Made by a program: the position numbers and the translations under genes
Assembly (NCBI GenBank): GCA_965115825.1
Contig: OZ220464.1
Coordinates: forward strand, 248,001-312,000
Direction of reading: 5' to 3'
Length of the DNA stretch: 64,000 bases
From: Bin87 sp965115825
GTDB taxonomy: Bacteria; Chloroflexota; Dehalococcoidia; Lucifugimonadales; UBA3495
The notes under the pieces: model-generated
The model's input: only the letters and a program-made list of their open reading frames with translations
What the model was told of the DNA's origin: nothing
Databases searched by the model: none
Shown: piece after piece, positions 8,584 to 16,505 of the stretch
Position numbering within the stretch: the stretch's first letter is position 1
How the letters are laid out: every line of letters begins with the position of its first letter

Positions 8584-9366
8584 TTACTGCGCCGTATAGC
8601 CTCCGTCAATCACCAGTTCGCTCCCCGTCATGAACGACGCTTCGTCCGACGCGAGGAACAGTACGCCGTTGGCGATGTCGTCCACCGTGCCGATGCGTCC
8701 CATGGGAGTGGCGTCAATGCGCATCTGGCGTATCTCCGGGTCCGACATCATCCGCTCCGTCATTGCCGTATCGATGTAGCCGGGGTGGACCGAGTTGCAG
8801 CGGATGCCATCGCTGGCGTATTGCACAGCGGTTGATTTGGTCAACAGCCTCACCGCGCCCTTGCTGCTGGCATAGGCTGACCCTGCGCCCGAACCGGGGT
8901 GCAGGCCGACCAAGCCGGCGATGGACGATATGTTGATGATGGAACCGCCGCCGGCCTCGCGCATTGCCGGTATTGCGGCCCGCGTCCCCAGGAACACCCC
9001 TTTACCGTTCACGTCCATTATCTGGTCCCAGACTTCGGTAGGCGCTTCGTGGATGCGCGGCGCGTTGAGCCCGCCCACATTCGTGCTGCCGATGCCGGCG
9101 TTGTTCACCAGTATGTCCAGCTTGCCGTAGCGATTCACGGCTTCGGCGACGGCATCCGCCCACTGGTCGGCGTCGGTAACGTCCAGGTGCACAAAGGCAG
9201 CCTGCCCGCCGAGTTCGCGGATTTCCGCCTCCAGCTTCATTCCGTCATCGTCGAGAATATCGCCGATGATTACGGCGGCTCCTTCCCGCACGAACAGCCT
9301 GGCTTCCGCCGCTCCCTGTCCGCGCGCGCCGCCGCTGATTAGCGCAACTTTGCCTTCCAGTCGCAT
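8584..9366 (-). CDS. SDR family NAD(P)-dependent oxidoreductase
   Basis: A 260-residue classical short-chain dehydrogenase. The cofactor motif is SGGARGQGAAEA near residues 10-21, then NNAG near 91, the catalytic Ser in INISSIAG, and YASSK (Tyr and Lys four apart) near 165-169. The C-terminus FLASDEASFMTGSELVIDGG is typical. It resembles the glucose 1-dehydrogenase / 3-alpha-(20-beta)-hydroxysteroid dehydrogenase branch, but the substrate cannot be named. GGGAGG lies just ahead of the ATG. The gene converges with the propeller gene, with 11 bp between their stops. Confidence 0.9.
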   Translation of the reverse strand: MRLEGKVALISGGARGQGAAEARLFVREGAAVIIGDILDDDGMKLEAEIRELGGQAAFVHLDVTDADQWADAVAEAVNRYGKLDILVNNAGIGSTNVGGLNAPRIHEAPTEVWDQIMDVNGKGVFLGTRAAIPAMREAGGGSIINISSIAGLVGLHPGSGAGSAYASSKGAVRLLTKSTAVQYASDGIRCNSVHPGYIDTAMTERMMSDPEIRQMRIDATPMGRIGTVDDIANGVLFLASDEASFMTGSELVIDGGYTAQ

Positions 9367-9425
9367 CGTGTACCTCCCGGCTCAAGCCTGATTTGTGCGC
9401 CCATAGTAGCGCATCGGCATGGGGA

Positions 9426-9452
9426 TTGCTAACTTTGCCAGTGGAGTATAAT
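9426..9452 (+). promoter_or_regulatory. Promoter candidate upstream of the Uma2 gene
   Basis: A perfect -10 box TATAAT lies at 9447-9452, with a weaker TTGCTA at 9426-9431 at a short 15-bp spacing. The Uma2 start codon is 44 bp downstream. The -10 box is convincing; the -35 is not. Confidence 0.45.
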
Positions 9453-9495
9453 CAGCGTCGGCGGCCTTAGCGCCGGCCGCCTCAAGGAGCGCCTT

Positions 9496-10275
9496 ATGAC
9501 GACCGCCAACACTCAAGCCAATCCCGTACCGGCCATCCCGCAGTGGGAACCGTATCCCGACTTGGAAAAAGAAGAGAAAGATATGCAGCAAGGCCCTCCC
9601 GAAGATGACCTCACCGCCAAGCTGCGCTCGGCGCTCGCTGCCGGCTATCATTACCCTTACCATCCGGATGTCCTGATTGGGAACGAAATCCCCATTTACT
9701 ACGGCGACCGAGACCCGGTTACCCGTCGGTTCTCCCACGTAGTTCCGGACATCCTCATCGCGCTTAACGTAGATAGCGATGCTATCCGCCGCCGGGTGGG
9801 GTACGACCCCATACAGAATGGCAAGCCGCCGGACGTAGTGGTGGAGATTGCGTCGCCCAGCGCCTACCGGATTGATGCGGGCCGCAAGCGGGACGTTTAT
9901 CAGATGTTGGGCGTGCCCGAGTACTGGCGCTTCGACCCTACCGGTGGCGGAATGTTGGGGCAGGCGGTTATCGGGGAGCAGCTGGTTGCAGGACGTTATG
10001 AGCGCCTGCCGCTGCTCAGTTACGAGGGCGGTGTGGCTGGCTCCACCAGCCCGCTATTAAACCTGAACTTTCGCTACCAGGGAGAGGAGTTGTTCACCAT
10101 CCACGACCCGGCAACCGGGGAGGAATACGAACACCCGGAGCGGCGCAACACGCGCCTACTGGAAAGCCATCGCACAGCAGAGCAGGAGTATCGCTTGGCG
10201 CAGCAGGAGAATGAGCGTATGCGCCGGGAGAACGCCCAGCTGCGCGAAGAGATTCGCCGCCTGCGGGGCGGCTGA
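9496..10275 (+). CDS. Uma2 family (DUF820) nuclease-fold protein with C-terminal coiled coil
   Basis: A 259-residue protein of the Uma2 family, a restriction-endonuclease-like (PD-D/ExK) fold abundant in Chloroflexi and cyanobacteria. Visible motifs are HVVPDILIAL, PPDVVVEIASPS, the conserved Lys in DAGRKRDVYQMLGVPEYW, and the usual Tyr-Trp pair. Residues about 210-258 are rich in Glu, Arg and Gln with heptad spacing (EQEYRLAQQENERMRRENAQ), predicted to be a coiled coil for oligomerisation. AAGGAG lies ahead of the ATG. The biological role of Uma2 proteins is not settled. Confidence 0.85.
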   Translation: MTTANTQANPVPAIPQWEPYPDLEKEEKDMQQGPPEDDLTAKLRSALAAGYHYPYHPDVLIGNEIPIYYGDRDPVTRRFSHVVPDILIALNVDSDAIRRRVGYDPIQNGKPPDVVVEIASPSAYRIDAGRKRDVYQMLGVPEYWRFDPTGGGMLGQAVIGEQLVAGRYERLPLLSYEGGVAGSTSPLLNLNFRYQGEELFTIHDPATGEEYEHPERRNTRLLESHRTAEQEYRLAQQENERMRRENAQLREEIRRLRGG

Positions 10276-10307
10276 CGCGCAGCTGGGCGCCAGGGGTATA
10301 AATTAAA

Positions 10308-10339
10308 CAAACCAGCGGCTGGACGCAGCCGCTGGTTTG
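10308..10339 (+). terminator. Terminator-like perfect 14-bp hairpin
   Basis: CAAACCAGCGGCTG at 10308-10321 pairs exactly with 10326-10339 around a GACG tetraloop, 33 bp after the Uma2 stop. The downstream arm ends GGTTTG, so only a short T-run is present. It could serve both the Uma2 gene and the convergent gene ending at 10377. Confidence 0.65.
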
Positions 10340-10376
10340 CTCGATGGCCGAGACCTTAGATATTGGGGACTGTTTT

Positions 10377-10946
10377 CTAAGGTGCGGGAATCAGCGCCTT
10401 CCATACCGCTTCGACCAGAGCGGTAATACTGCGCTTATATGCTTTGACTGGGGAGGTTGTTGTGAAATGGGCGGAGTCGCTATGGGTAAGGTACGGTATC
10501 CAAAGGACTGTGATATCAGCCTTCTTACGGCTGTTTCTATCAGTAAAAATCCATGTGATCTCAGGACACATTCGCCGAAGTTCGCGCATCTTTTTCTCAC
10601 TACTAGTGCCCGAGACTACTAAAGCACTCTTGATACCAGCGTCCAGAATGTCGGGGATCATGCCTTTACATTCACGCACTCTAGGCTTGCCGTTGCAGAT
10701 ATGACAAGCCTGCTGCTCTACCAGCAATGTGGGCTGGTCGCTACTAGTGGCTGCTTGGCGACAACCTCCATTGGTGCAGTGCCAAATGAACGTCTTAGTT
10801 AACGCAACTCTTACACGGTCAAACTTCTCACTAGCGATGTTAGGCCGCTTTCGATTCGATATACCCTGCCTGCTCAGTTCTTCGATGGCTTTAGGCACCT
10901 CCTTAATGTCAAGCCTTTTCAGCATGTCCTGCTTAGGTTCGTCCAT
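10377..10946 (-). CDS. Hypothetical protein with a possible zinc-binding Cys cluster
   Basis: A 189-residue protein that I do not recognise. A strong AAAGGAGGG lies seven bases before the ATG. Residues about 55-95 carry HCTNGGC and ACHICNGKPRVREC, a possible zinc ribbon. The next segment (SALVVSGTSSEKKMRELRRM, then ITWIFTDRNSRKKADITVLW) alternates strands and helices and could be a small nucleotide-binding fold, vaguely like DUF2325; this is weak. The stretch is AT-richer than its neighbours, a hint of transfer. It overlaps the end of a short upstream reading frame by 28 bp. Confidence 0.55.
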   Translation of the reverse strand: MDEPKQDMLKRLDIKEVPKAIEELSRQGISNRKRPNIASEKFDRVRVALTKTFIWHCTNGGCRQAATSSDQPTLLVEQQACHICNGKPRVRECKGMIPDILDAGIKSALVVSGTSSEKKMRELRRMCPEITWIFTDRNSRKKADITVLWIPYLTHSDSAHFTTTSPVKAYKRSITALVEAVWKALIPAP

Positions 10947-11014
10947 ATTCTACCCTCCTTTTGACGGTCTTTCTGATTTCCCTTGGCTGCTCGCATACTA
11001 CGTACGACTTTCAT
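10919..11014 (-). CDS. Small 31-residue basic protein or leader peptide
   Basis: ATG at 11014 is preceded six bases away by AAGGAGGT, one of the best ribosome binding sites in the window. The product starts MKVVRSMRAAKGNQKDRQKE and ends NLSRTC, highly basic. Its end overlaps the start of the Zn-cluster gene by 28 bp, so translation of the two could be coupled. No homologue is recognised. Confidence 0.4.
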   Translation of the reverse strand: MKVVRSMRAAKGNQKDRQKEGRIWTNLSRTC

Positions 11015-11066
11015 CACGCCACCTCCTTCTTGGCGTACAGTGTGTTTGCGCCGGCAGCGCACGGAC

Positions 11067-11089
11067 AGGCCGGCCAATATGGCCGGCCT
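11067..11089. other. Inverted repeat AGGCCGGCC / GGCCGGCCT
   Basis: Nine-bp perfect stem (11067-11075 with 11081-11089) around AATAT, upstream of the small minus-strand frame. It may be a terminator or attenuator; there is no T-run. Confidence 0.35.
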
Positions 11090-11686
11090 TGGGCCGCAAA
11101 GCCATCCGGCTGGGGTTGATGATGGGCGAAGCACCGGGACAGGAAACTCCCGCTCCCGGCTCGCTCCGAGCTGGCAGCCGCATCTATAGGGTGCAGGGGG
11201 CAACACGCTAGAGTCGCCGTGAAACCCTGCTCTTCCGTCTAAGCCAAGCCTTGGTTAGCTTGGCTATCTTTACTAAGTCCACTGGATCGCAAAAACCACA
11301 ACAAGGCTAAGGGTCAAGCCATTTTCATCACCTCACAAAGGGTAAAAGGTAACCGACTTTGACCGTACCACAGAGGATCACCCTGTGTCAACCCCTCCGC
11401 GCCTTGGTTAATCCGATAACCGGTGACTTCCACAGATCCTCCAGGATTCCGCAGGAGCCCGCATACAGCGTCGGCTTGTCCGGACACTGGCAGCCGGTAC
11501 CGGGCCGCCTGTCATTACCGGCTGCTCACCCGCCGGCGTCAGCTCCCGACTGCCTGCGTCCGTCGCAAAGATGGACGCTTTGTTGTCATCCGCGCCGCCA
11601 AATGCACGTGCCCGTAAGGTACTTGTGTTTGCCGCCTCCTGCGAATTTGATCCGTCATTCCTACTCTCGCGAGAATGCACCCGTTG
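11090..11686. other. Non-coding interval between the Zn-cluster gene and the DUF262-LLM gene
   Basis: About 600 bp without a supported gene. It holds a short inverted repeat, AGCCAAGC / GCTTGGCT, near 11242-11265. The minus strand would read from here toward the small basic protein, so its promoter may lie here, but no box stands out. Base composition is mixed. Confidence 0.3.
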
Positions 11687-12538
11687 TTACCGGAGCAGCT
11701 GCTGGGCCATTTGCTCCAACTGCTGGGCCATTTCCGCCTCGCTGTCGTTGTGGTTGGGCCAGACGCAGACGCGCTGCGCGCCGGCGTTCAGGAAGTCATC
11801 CACCGTCTGCCGAGTGGCGTCGGGCGGTTGCCCAAATACCGATATAGTGAGCGACTGCGGGTCGCGGCCCCGTTCGGCGGCCAGGGCGTCCAGCTGCTTT
11901 CGGCTGTCCTCAATCTGGCCCGGCGTAGCCCGGTTGGGCAGCCATCCGTCGGCGTAGCGCGCGACCCGACGCAGCACGTTGCGGGCGTTGCCGCCCAACA
12001 GGACGGGAGGGTGCGGCTGCTGCGCGGGCTTGGGGTACATATAGACCGGCGGGAAGTTGTAATAGCGTCCGTGGAACTCGGCCTGGTCCTGCGTCCACAG
12101 TTCTTTGAGGGCGTTCACCGCCTCCTCCGTTTGCGTCCAGCGATGGTCGAAGTCGCCGCCCATCATCTCCGTTTCTTCCCGGTTCCAGCCGGCGCCCACG
12201 CCAAAGACGAACCGGCCGTTGCTGTGCCGGTCAAGCACGGCAATCTGCTTGGCCAAGATCAGCGGATTGCGTTCCGGCACCAGGGTGATGCCGGTGCACA
12301 GTTTGATTTTCTCAGTAACGGCGGCGGCCATCGCCAGCGACATGTACGGGTCGGAAAAATGCCGATACGTCCAGGGTATTTCGCCCCCGGTGGCCGGGAA
12401 CGGGCTTTCGCTGTGAACCGGCAGGATGGGGTGCTCGTGATACCAGATGGACTCAAAGCCCAACTCTTCGGCCTTCTTGGCGATAAACGCCGGGTCAAGA
12501 GTGTAGGCGGGTAGCGGTACGATGATTCCAACGGACAT
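11687..12538 (-). CDS. LLM class F420-dependent oxidoreductase (nested start)
   Basis: A 283-residue TIM-barrel enzyme of the luciferase-like family. MSVGIIVPLPAYTLDPAFIA is a normal family N-terminus, and AGAAGGAG lies eight to nine bases ahead of this ATG, so independent initiation is likely even though the frame upstream is open. Landmarks are GFESIWYHEHPILP, LCTGITLVPERNPLILAKQ, FVFGVGAGWNREE and PPVLLGGNARNVLRRVARYADGW. Members of the TIGR03619 group use coenzyme F420; the cofactor here is inferred from family resemblance. The substrate is unknown. The C-terminus is Gln-rich. Confidence 0.85.
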   Translation of the reverse strand: MSVGIIVPLPAYTLDPAFIAKKAEELGFESIWYHEHPILPVHSESPFPATGGEIPWTYRHFSDPYMSLAMAAAVTEKIKLCTGITLVPERNPLILAKQIAVLDRHSNGRFVFGVGAGWNREETEMMGGDFDHRWTQTEEAVNALKELWTQDQAEFHGRYYNFPPVYMYPKPAQQPHPPVLLGGNARNVLRRVARYADGWLPNRATPGQIEDSRKQLDALAAERGRDPQSLTISVFGQPPDATRQTVDDFLNAGAQRVCVWPNHNDSEAEMAQQLEQMAQQLLR

Positions 12539-14350
12539 TGTTATGCTCCTTCTGCCTGTCATAGACAGGCGTCGGCTGCTATGAGTTTCTCGAGGGTGAT
12601 AATCGTCTTCTGGGTACGGCCAAGCGCGAACAGCGAGGTATGCCATCTCGGTGGAGCGATCAAAGATGTGCTGCTCGGTCCAGTCATCTTGGTTTTGTTC
12701 CAGAACTTCCCTCGTTAGCGCAATGCTAGCGCTTTTCTCAAGGACTTGCGCCTTTTCGGGCCAAGCCGCGTTGTTGTCGTTGCTACTGAGTTTACGTTTC
12801 ACTATTGTCCAGTTGCCGATGAGTTTGATGCTCCGCTCCCGACGTTCGATTCGGCTGGACGTCCAATTGCCTTTGATAGGATAATTCACTCTGCCGATTT
12901 CGCCACCGGGCATCAGATCAGTAAAGTTGATACTGCCGTTCAGCGGATCCATCCCCATCTCGCGGCGCAGCTGAGATTCCAGGGCTTCCAGCACTACGTT
13001 CCGGCGGGGATTGCTCATCTCGTGAGGATTTTCGGAGAGGCGCTTGATTATATCGGAATCGGTGGGCCATCGGGCAGATTCAATGCTAGGGGCTTTGAGT
13101 ACTCTAGCAACGGTCTTGGAATGGCTTGCACCCTCGTCGGAAGCTTGGCTGAGCTGGGGCAATAGGTTATTGGTCATGGCGTTGGCCATCACGTCGCCTA
13201 CGTTCAGGCCTACTATTACCCGACGGATGGCGTAGTTCTCGATCAGGCGCAGGCAGGTTTGACGCTCACGGCGGCTAACTCCATTGTCATCATCCCATAG
13301 CCAGAGGATTACGGGCAAGGTTGAATGCAAGCGCATACGAAGTAGTCGCGAAGAAGCAGGCTTCGTATCACTGAATTCGTGGTGGCAGACATCCTCGTAA
13401 ATTTTGGCTGCCCGATTCATCCGGTCTGTGACGTACTGGATGTTACGCCCTCTGGCCTTAGCTTCCTGTGTATGGGCACGGAACTCCGTGGACACTCGGC
13501 TAGTAGTAATACGCCGGCGCATCCGTGAAGTCAACCAGTCAGCGAGGAAGTAGTCCATTTCACCATCCTGCCACCACTTGCTTTCAAGCCTGGAGTGCCA
13601 GAGCGCATTGGCCTTCTGCTCATCTTCGGTGACCTGCCCCTCATACATTATAGTGTTCTTGACCAACTCGAAGGGGCGCAAGGGTTCCGCTCGTCCGTTC
13701 AGCGTCTCGAATACCACATTAGGCTGTTCGGTGACGTCCAGCAACAACAGCGCAGTCTGCATTTTCGACTTCAGGGTTGTTAGGAGATTTTTGCACTGCT
13801 GTTCGGTGCTCTGGCCTCTTCGCATATAAGCTACGGCAGAGCTGTTGAAGAAGTCGTAGCACTCATACATCCGATTGTCAGAGTCGGTGCCGTTGATCCC
13901 GTTGAGTACCCCCCTGAGGTTCAAGCTATCGCGCTTGTTAGTGTGGCGTACCTTGGGCGTCTTCTGGTTCAACCCAATCTCGTTCCATACCTTGCTCAGG
14001 AACTGCTCAGATAGCTGGGTCTGGTCGCACTCCGCAGCAGCGTCTCCTAGCGCCTTCAATATTATGAGCAACGTAGTCATACGCTGCTGACCGTCCACCA
14101 CGATGTAGCCAGGAGGGCGGCCGTCAGGGTGAGCACCGCGTTCCTGTATCACCACGGGTCCCATGAAATGGGGAGGCACGTCGTCAATGTTATCAGCGTT
14201 AGCGATAGCGTTGGCCACGTTGACGATGTCATCCCACAGCGGCGCCCATTGGTTCTCCTGGTTCCAAGCGTATGCGCGCTGAAAGTACGGAATAACGTAC
14301 TCTTCGTCGCCTTCCATCATCGTAGCCAGCGTAGTTACTTCTGCTTTCAT
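11687..14350 (-). CDS. DUF262/DUF1524 (GmrSD-like) protein reading in frame into an LLM oxidoreductase
   Basis: One 887-codon frame with no internal stop. ATG 14350 has GAGGAGG eight bases upstream. Residues about 1-600 form a GmrSD-type protein: IPYFQRAYAWNQ and VVDGQQRMTTLLIIL mark DUF262 (the NTP-hydrolysing half of modification-dependent restriction factors), and the later IGNWTIVKRKL and AYLAVRAWPYPEDD mark DUF1524, the HNH-like half. The expected catalytic EHIMP-type motif reads TDLMPG, so the HNH His appears replaced. Without a stop the frame continues through a short hairpin (GCCTGTC-TAT-GACAGGC) into a complete LLM enzyme that has its own start and ribosome site. The DUF262 part is AT-richer than the LLM part. 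Either the defence gene lost its stop, or the proteins are made both fused and separately. Confidence 0.75.
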   Translation of the reverse strand: MKAEVTTLATMMEGDEEYVIPYFQRAYAWNQENQWAPLWDDIVNVANAIANADNIDDVPPHFMGPVVIQERGAHPDGRPPGYIVVDGQQRMTTLLIILKALGDAAAECDQTQLSEQFLSKVWNEIGLNQKTPKVRHTNKRDSLNLRGVLNGINGTDSDNRMYECYDFFNSSAVAYMRRGQSTEQQCKNLLTTLKSKMQTALLLLDVTEQPNVVFETLNGRAEPLRPFELVKNTIMYEGQVTEDEQKANALWHSRLESKWWQDGEMDYFLADWLTSRMRRRITTSRVSTEFRAHTQEAKARGRNIQYVTDRMNRAAKIYEDVCHHEFSDTKPASSRLLRMRLHSTLPVILWLWDDDNGVSRRERQTCLRLIENYAIRRVIVGLNVGDVMANAMTNNLLPQLSQASDEGASHSKTVARVLKAPSIESARWPTDSDIIKRLSENPHEMSNPRRNVVLEALESQLRREMGMDPLNGSINFTDLMPGGEIGRVNYPIKGNWTSSRIERRERSIKLIGNWTIVKRKLSSNDNNAAWPEKAQVLEKSASIALTREVLEQNQDDWTEQHIFDRSTEMAYLAVRAWPYPEDDYHPRETHSSRRLSMTGRRSITMSVGIIVPLPAYTLDPAFIAKKAEELGFESIWYHEHPILPVHSESPFPATGGEIPWTYRHFSDPYMSLAMAAAVTEKIKLCTGITLVPERNPLILAKQIAVLDRHSNGRFVFGVGAGWNREETEMMGGDFDHRWTQTEEAVNALKELWTQDQAEFHGRYYNFPPVYMYPKPAQQPHPPVLLGGNARNVLRRVARYADGWLPNRATPGQIEDSRKQLDALAAERGRDPQSLTISVFGQPPDATRQTVDDFLNAGAQRVCVWPNHNDSEAEMAQQLEQMAQQLLR

Positions 14351-14534
14351 CTTGTCAGCCTCCTCAGGTTTGTTTAGATCTGCTTTGTGAGCGTTCCCGA
14401 TTTTATCACCGACTAGATCGACGGTAAAGGAGCAATGCCTCCTAGCTCTTGATACAGGGCCAGTGGAGGTTGCGGAGGGTTGGTTGGGCCGGGTGTGGTA
14501 CACTGGGGCAAGGATGGCTGCGGGAGGCTGGATT

Positions 14535-14714
14535 ATGGAAACGTTTATGATTGTTTTTGCGATGGTGGGAATGACCATCGGCGCGTTGGGGCTGCTAGCG
14601 AGCGTCGGGTTGCTGATCTGGGCGCTGTGGCGACGCTGGTATGTTGAACCTTCGCGTCGGGCAGCCAACACAACTACTGCTTCCGAGGGTCAGTCGGGGG
14701 CGGCGGCGCAATGA
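14535..14714 (+). CDS. Small membrane protein (59 aa)
   Basis: ATG 14535 has GGAGG seven bases upstream. One long hydrophobic segment (FMIVFAMVGMTIGALGLLAS onwards, to about residue 33) is followed by a basic patch WRRW and a Ser/Thr/Ala-rich tail, so it looks like a single or hairpin membrane anchor with a cytoplasmic tail. The stop overlaps the next gene's start (ATGA). No family recognised. It is divergent from the DUF262 gene. Confidence 0.5.
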   Translation: METFMIVFAMVGMTIGALGLLASVGLLIWALWRRWYVEPSRRAANTTTASEGQSGAAAQ

Positions 14715-14944
14715 CCGATAGGGTCATTGTTCTGGCGATTATTGGGGCGCTGCTGGCTTTGATTGCGCTGGCCGGCAGCGCGATGGTTTGGATGGCGGCG
14801 GTGTCCGGCGCGGAGCCGACGCCGGCGCAGGACGCGCTAATTACGGCGTCGGACTGGACTATCAAGGCGGCGGTAGGCGCGCTGCTGGGGTTCGCCGGGG
14901 GCGCGGGACTGTCGCGGAGAAACGGCGTCCACCAGGCCGGATAG
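14711..14944 (+). CDS. Small membrane protein (77 aa)
   Basis: Starts within the stop of the preceding small gene (ATGA overlap), so the two are a coupled pair. Two hydrophobic stretches are present: residues about 5-30 and 50-67 (IKAAVGALLGFAGGAGL). The arrangement resembles small holin-like or accessory membrane proteins, but no function can be assigned. The 3' end runs into the first copy of a 69-bp tandem repeat. Confidence 0.5.
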   Translation: MTDRVIVLAIIGALLALIALAGSAMVWMAAVSGAEPTPAQDALITASDWTIKAAVGALLGFAGGAGLSRRNGVHQAG

Positions 14945-15146
14945 GGGCTGATAGGAGAATCTTGGCAGGGGCAGGTAAGGGCGTACTGCTGCCGGTGCCG
15001 GTTGGCCGGATAGGGGGCTGATGGAGGATCTTGGTAAGGGCAGGTAAGGGCGTACTGCTGCCGGGGCCGGTTGACCGGATAGGGGGTTGATAGGAGAATC
15101 TTGGCAAGGGCAGGTAAGGGCGTACTGCTGCCGGGGCCGACTGGCC
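14939..15146. repeat. Three tandem copies of a 69-bp repeat
   Basis: Units begin at 14939, 15008 and 15077, each opening GGATAGGGG and containing GGCAGGTAAGGGCGTACTGC. Copies differ at only a few positions. The array starts at the stop of a small membrane-protein gene and ends 65 bp before the next gene. It does not look coding. Confidence 0.85.
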
Positions 15147-15211
15147 TGGTAACAAACTGAGGGGCGAACTGGGGTTGGGTTGAGCAAGCAAAATTGGCAG
15201 GAGGATTGGAA

Positions 15212-16345
15212 ATGCACTGCGGAGTTATGGTTACGGGGTATAACCAAGGGGATTGGGAGCGGCTGCTGTCGGGGGACTATGACCGTCCGCCGACGGTGCC
15301 GGACGCAAGGAATATGGACGATACCCTGTATATGGGGGAGCTGGTGGAGCCGCTGGGGTTTGACTCCATCTGGGCGACGGAGCACTATGGCTCGGCGTAC
15401 TCGATGCAGCCGAATCCGTTGCAGTATCTGGCGTACTGGGCGGGGCGGACGAGCCGGGTTGACGTGGGAACGGCGGTTATAGTGGCGCCGTGGTGGAATC
15501 CGGTGCGGCTGGCGTCGGAGATTTCGATGCTGGACATTCTGCTGAAAGGGCGGCGGCTGCATCTGGGAATTGGTCGGGGGATTGCGCCGCATGAGTACGC
15601 ATCGCTGGGGTATCCGATTGGGGAGTCGCACAAGTATTTTTACGACGTTATCAACGTCATCAAGGCGGCAGACGGCGCGGAGCGGTTTGAGTATCAGGGT
15701 GAGGTGTATGACATTCCGCCGACGAGCATTCGGCCGCAGGCGCGGCATAAGGGGGAGCTGACCCGGGACATCAAGGTGGCGTTCACGACGGAGGCGTCGG
15801 CGCGGCTGGCGGCGGAGAACGGGCTGGGACAGATGTTTGTGGCGGGGGACGATGTGGAGGAGATGACGGCGAAGGTGCGTCGGTTCAACAGGATTCGGAA
15901 GGAGCTGGGGCTGGGGCCGGACCAGCCGACGACGCTGTTGTGGATGTATTGCGCCGAGACGGAGGAGGAAGCGGCAGAAGGATGGACGTATTTTCACAAC
16001 CAGCTGACGGCGGCGCAGCATCACTATTTTGAGTGGAACAATCCGGGGTATGAAGGCATCAGCGGGTATGAGGAGTATCTGCTGAGGCAGCAGGCGGATG
16101 TGGGTACGGCGGACGCCGGTTTTGCTGCGCGACGGGCGACGCAGCCGATAGGGACGCCGGAGGAGATAGTTGAGAAAATCCGGGCGTTGCAGTGGACAAT
16201 CAGCCTGGAGAAGGTGGTGGTGCACGTGTTTTACGGAGGGATGCCGCGGGAAAAGGCGGAGAAGAGCCTGAGGCTGTTTGCGGAGAAGGTATTGCCGGCG
16301 GTGCAGGAGATGCCGACGCCGATAAATCCGGCGTCGCTGGAATGA
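15212..16345 (+). CDS. LLM class flavin-dependent oxidoreductase
   Basis: A 377-residue luciferase-like monooxygenase-family protein. ATG 15212 is favoured over TTG 15194 because AGGAGG at 15199-15204 lies seven bases before it. Landmarks include LVEPLGFDSIWATEHY, YLAYWAGRTSRVDVGTAVIV, LHLGIGRGIAPHEYASLG and the C-terminal IGTPEEIVEKI. The length and the GTAVIVAPWWNPVRLASEI segment fit the bacterial-luciferase-type group using FMN or F420. The substrate is unknown. It is not close to the LLM enzyme at 11687-12538, so the two are not a recent duplication. Codons end mostly in G, unlike the C-ending codons of the genes at 1-8 kb. Confidence 0.88.
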   Translation: MHCGVMVTGYNQGDWERLLSGDYDRPPTVPDARNMDDTLYMGELVEPLGFDSIWATEHYGSAYSMQPNPLQYLAYWAGRTSRVDVGTAVIVAPWWNPVRLASEISMLDILLKGRRLHLGIGRGIAPHEYASLGYPIGESHKYFYDVINVIKAADGAERFEYQGEVYDIPPTSIRPQARHKGELTRDIKVAFTTEASARLAAENGLGQMFVAGDDVEEMTAKVRRFNRIRKELGLGPDQPTTLLWMYCAETEEEAAEGWTYFHNQLTAAQHHYFEWNNPGYEGISGYEEYLLRQQADVGTADAGFAARRATQPIGTPEEIVEKIRALQWTISLEKVVVHVFYGGMPREKAEKSLRLFAEKVLPAVQEMPTPINPASLE

Positions 16346-16505
16346 GGAGCGCCGTCGGAATTGAGATTGGAGGGAGCGCTACCCAGCCCAGTAACGGGCA
16401 ATGGCGGTCGGTAGGGAGCGCGAAATGAACCGTACTGCGTCCGACTGTCGGGGGCGTTATCCGGGTTTTTCGCACGCCGGCGCATTGGCACATCGCAGTC
16501 GGGCC

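Noticed and set aside
14837..16225. Long minus-strand protein of 462 residues
   Set aside because: Arg/Pro-rich composition is that of an antisense shadow over the LLM gene and the 69-bp repeats; no ribosome site or family.
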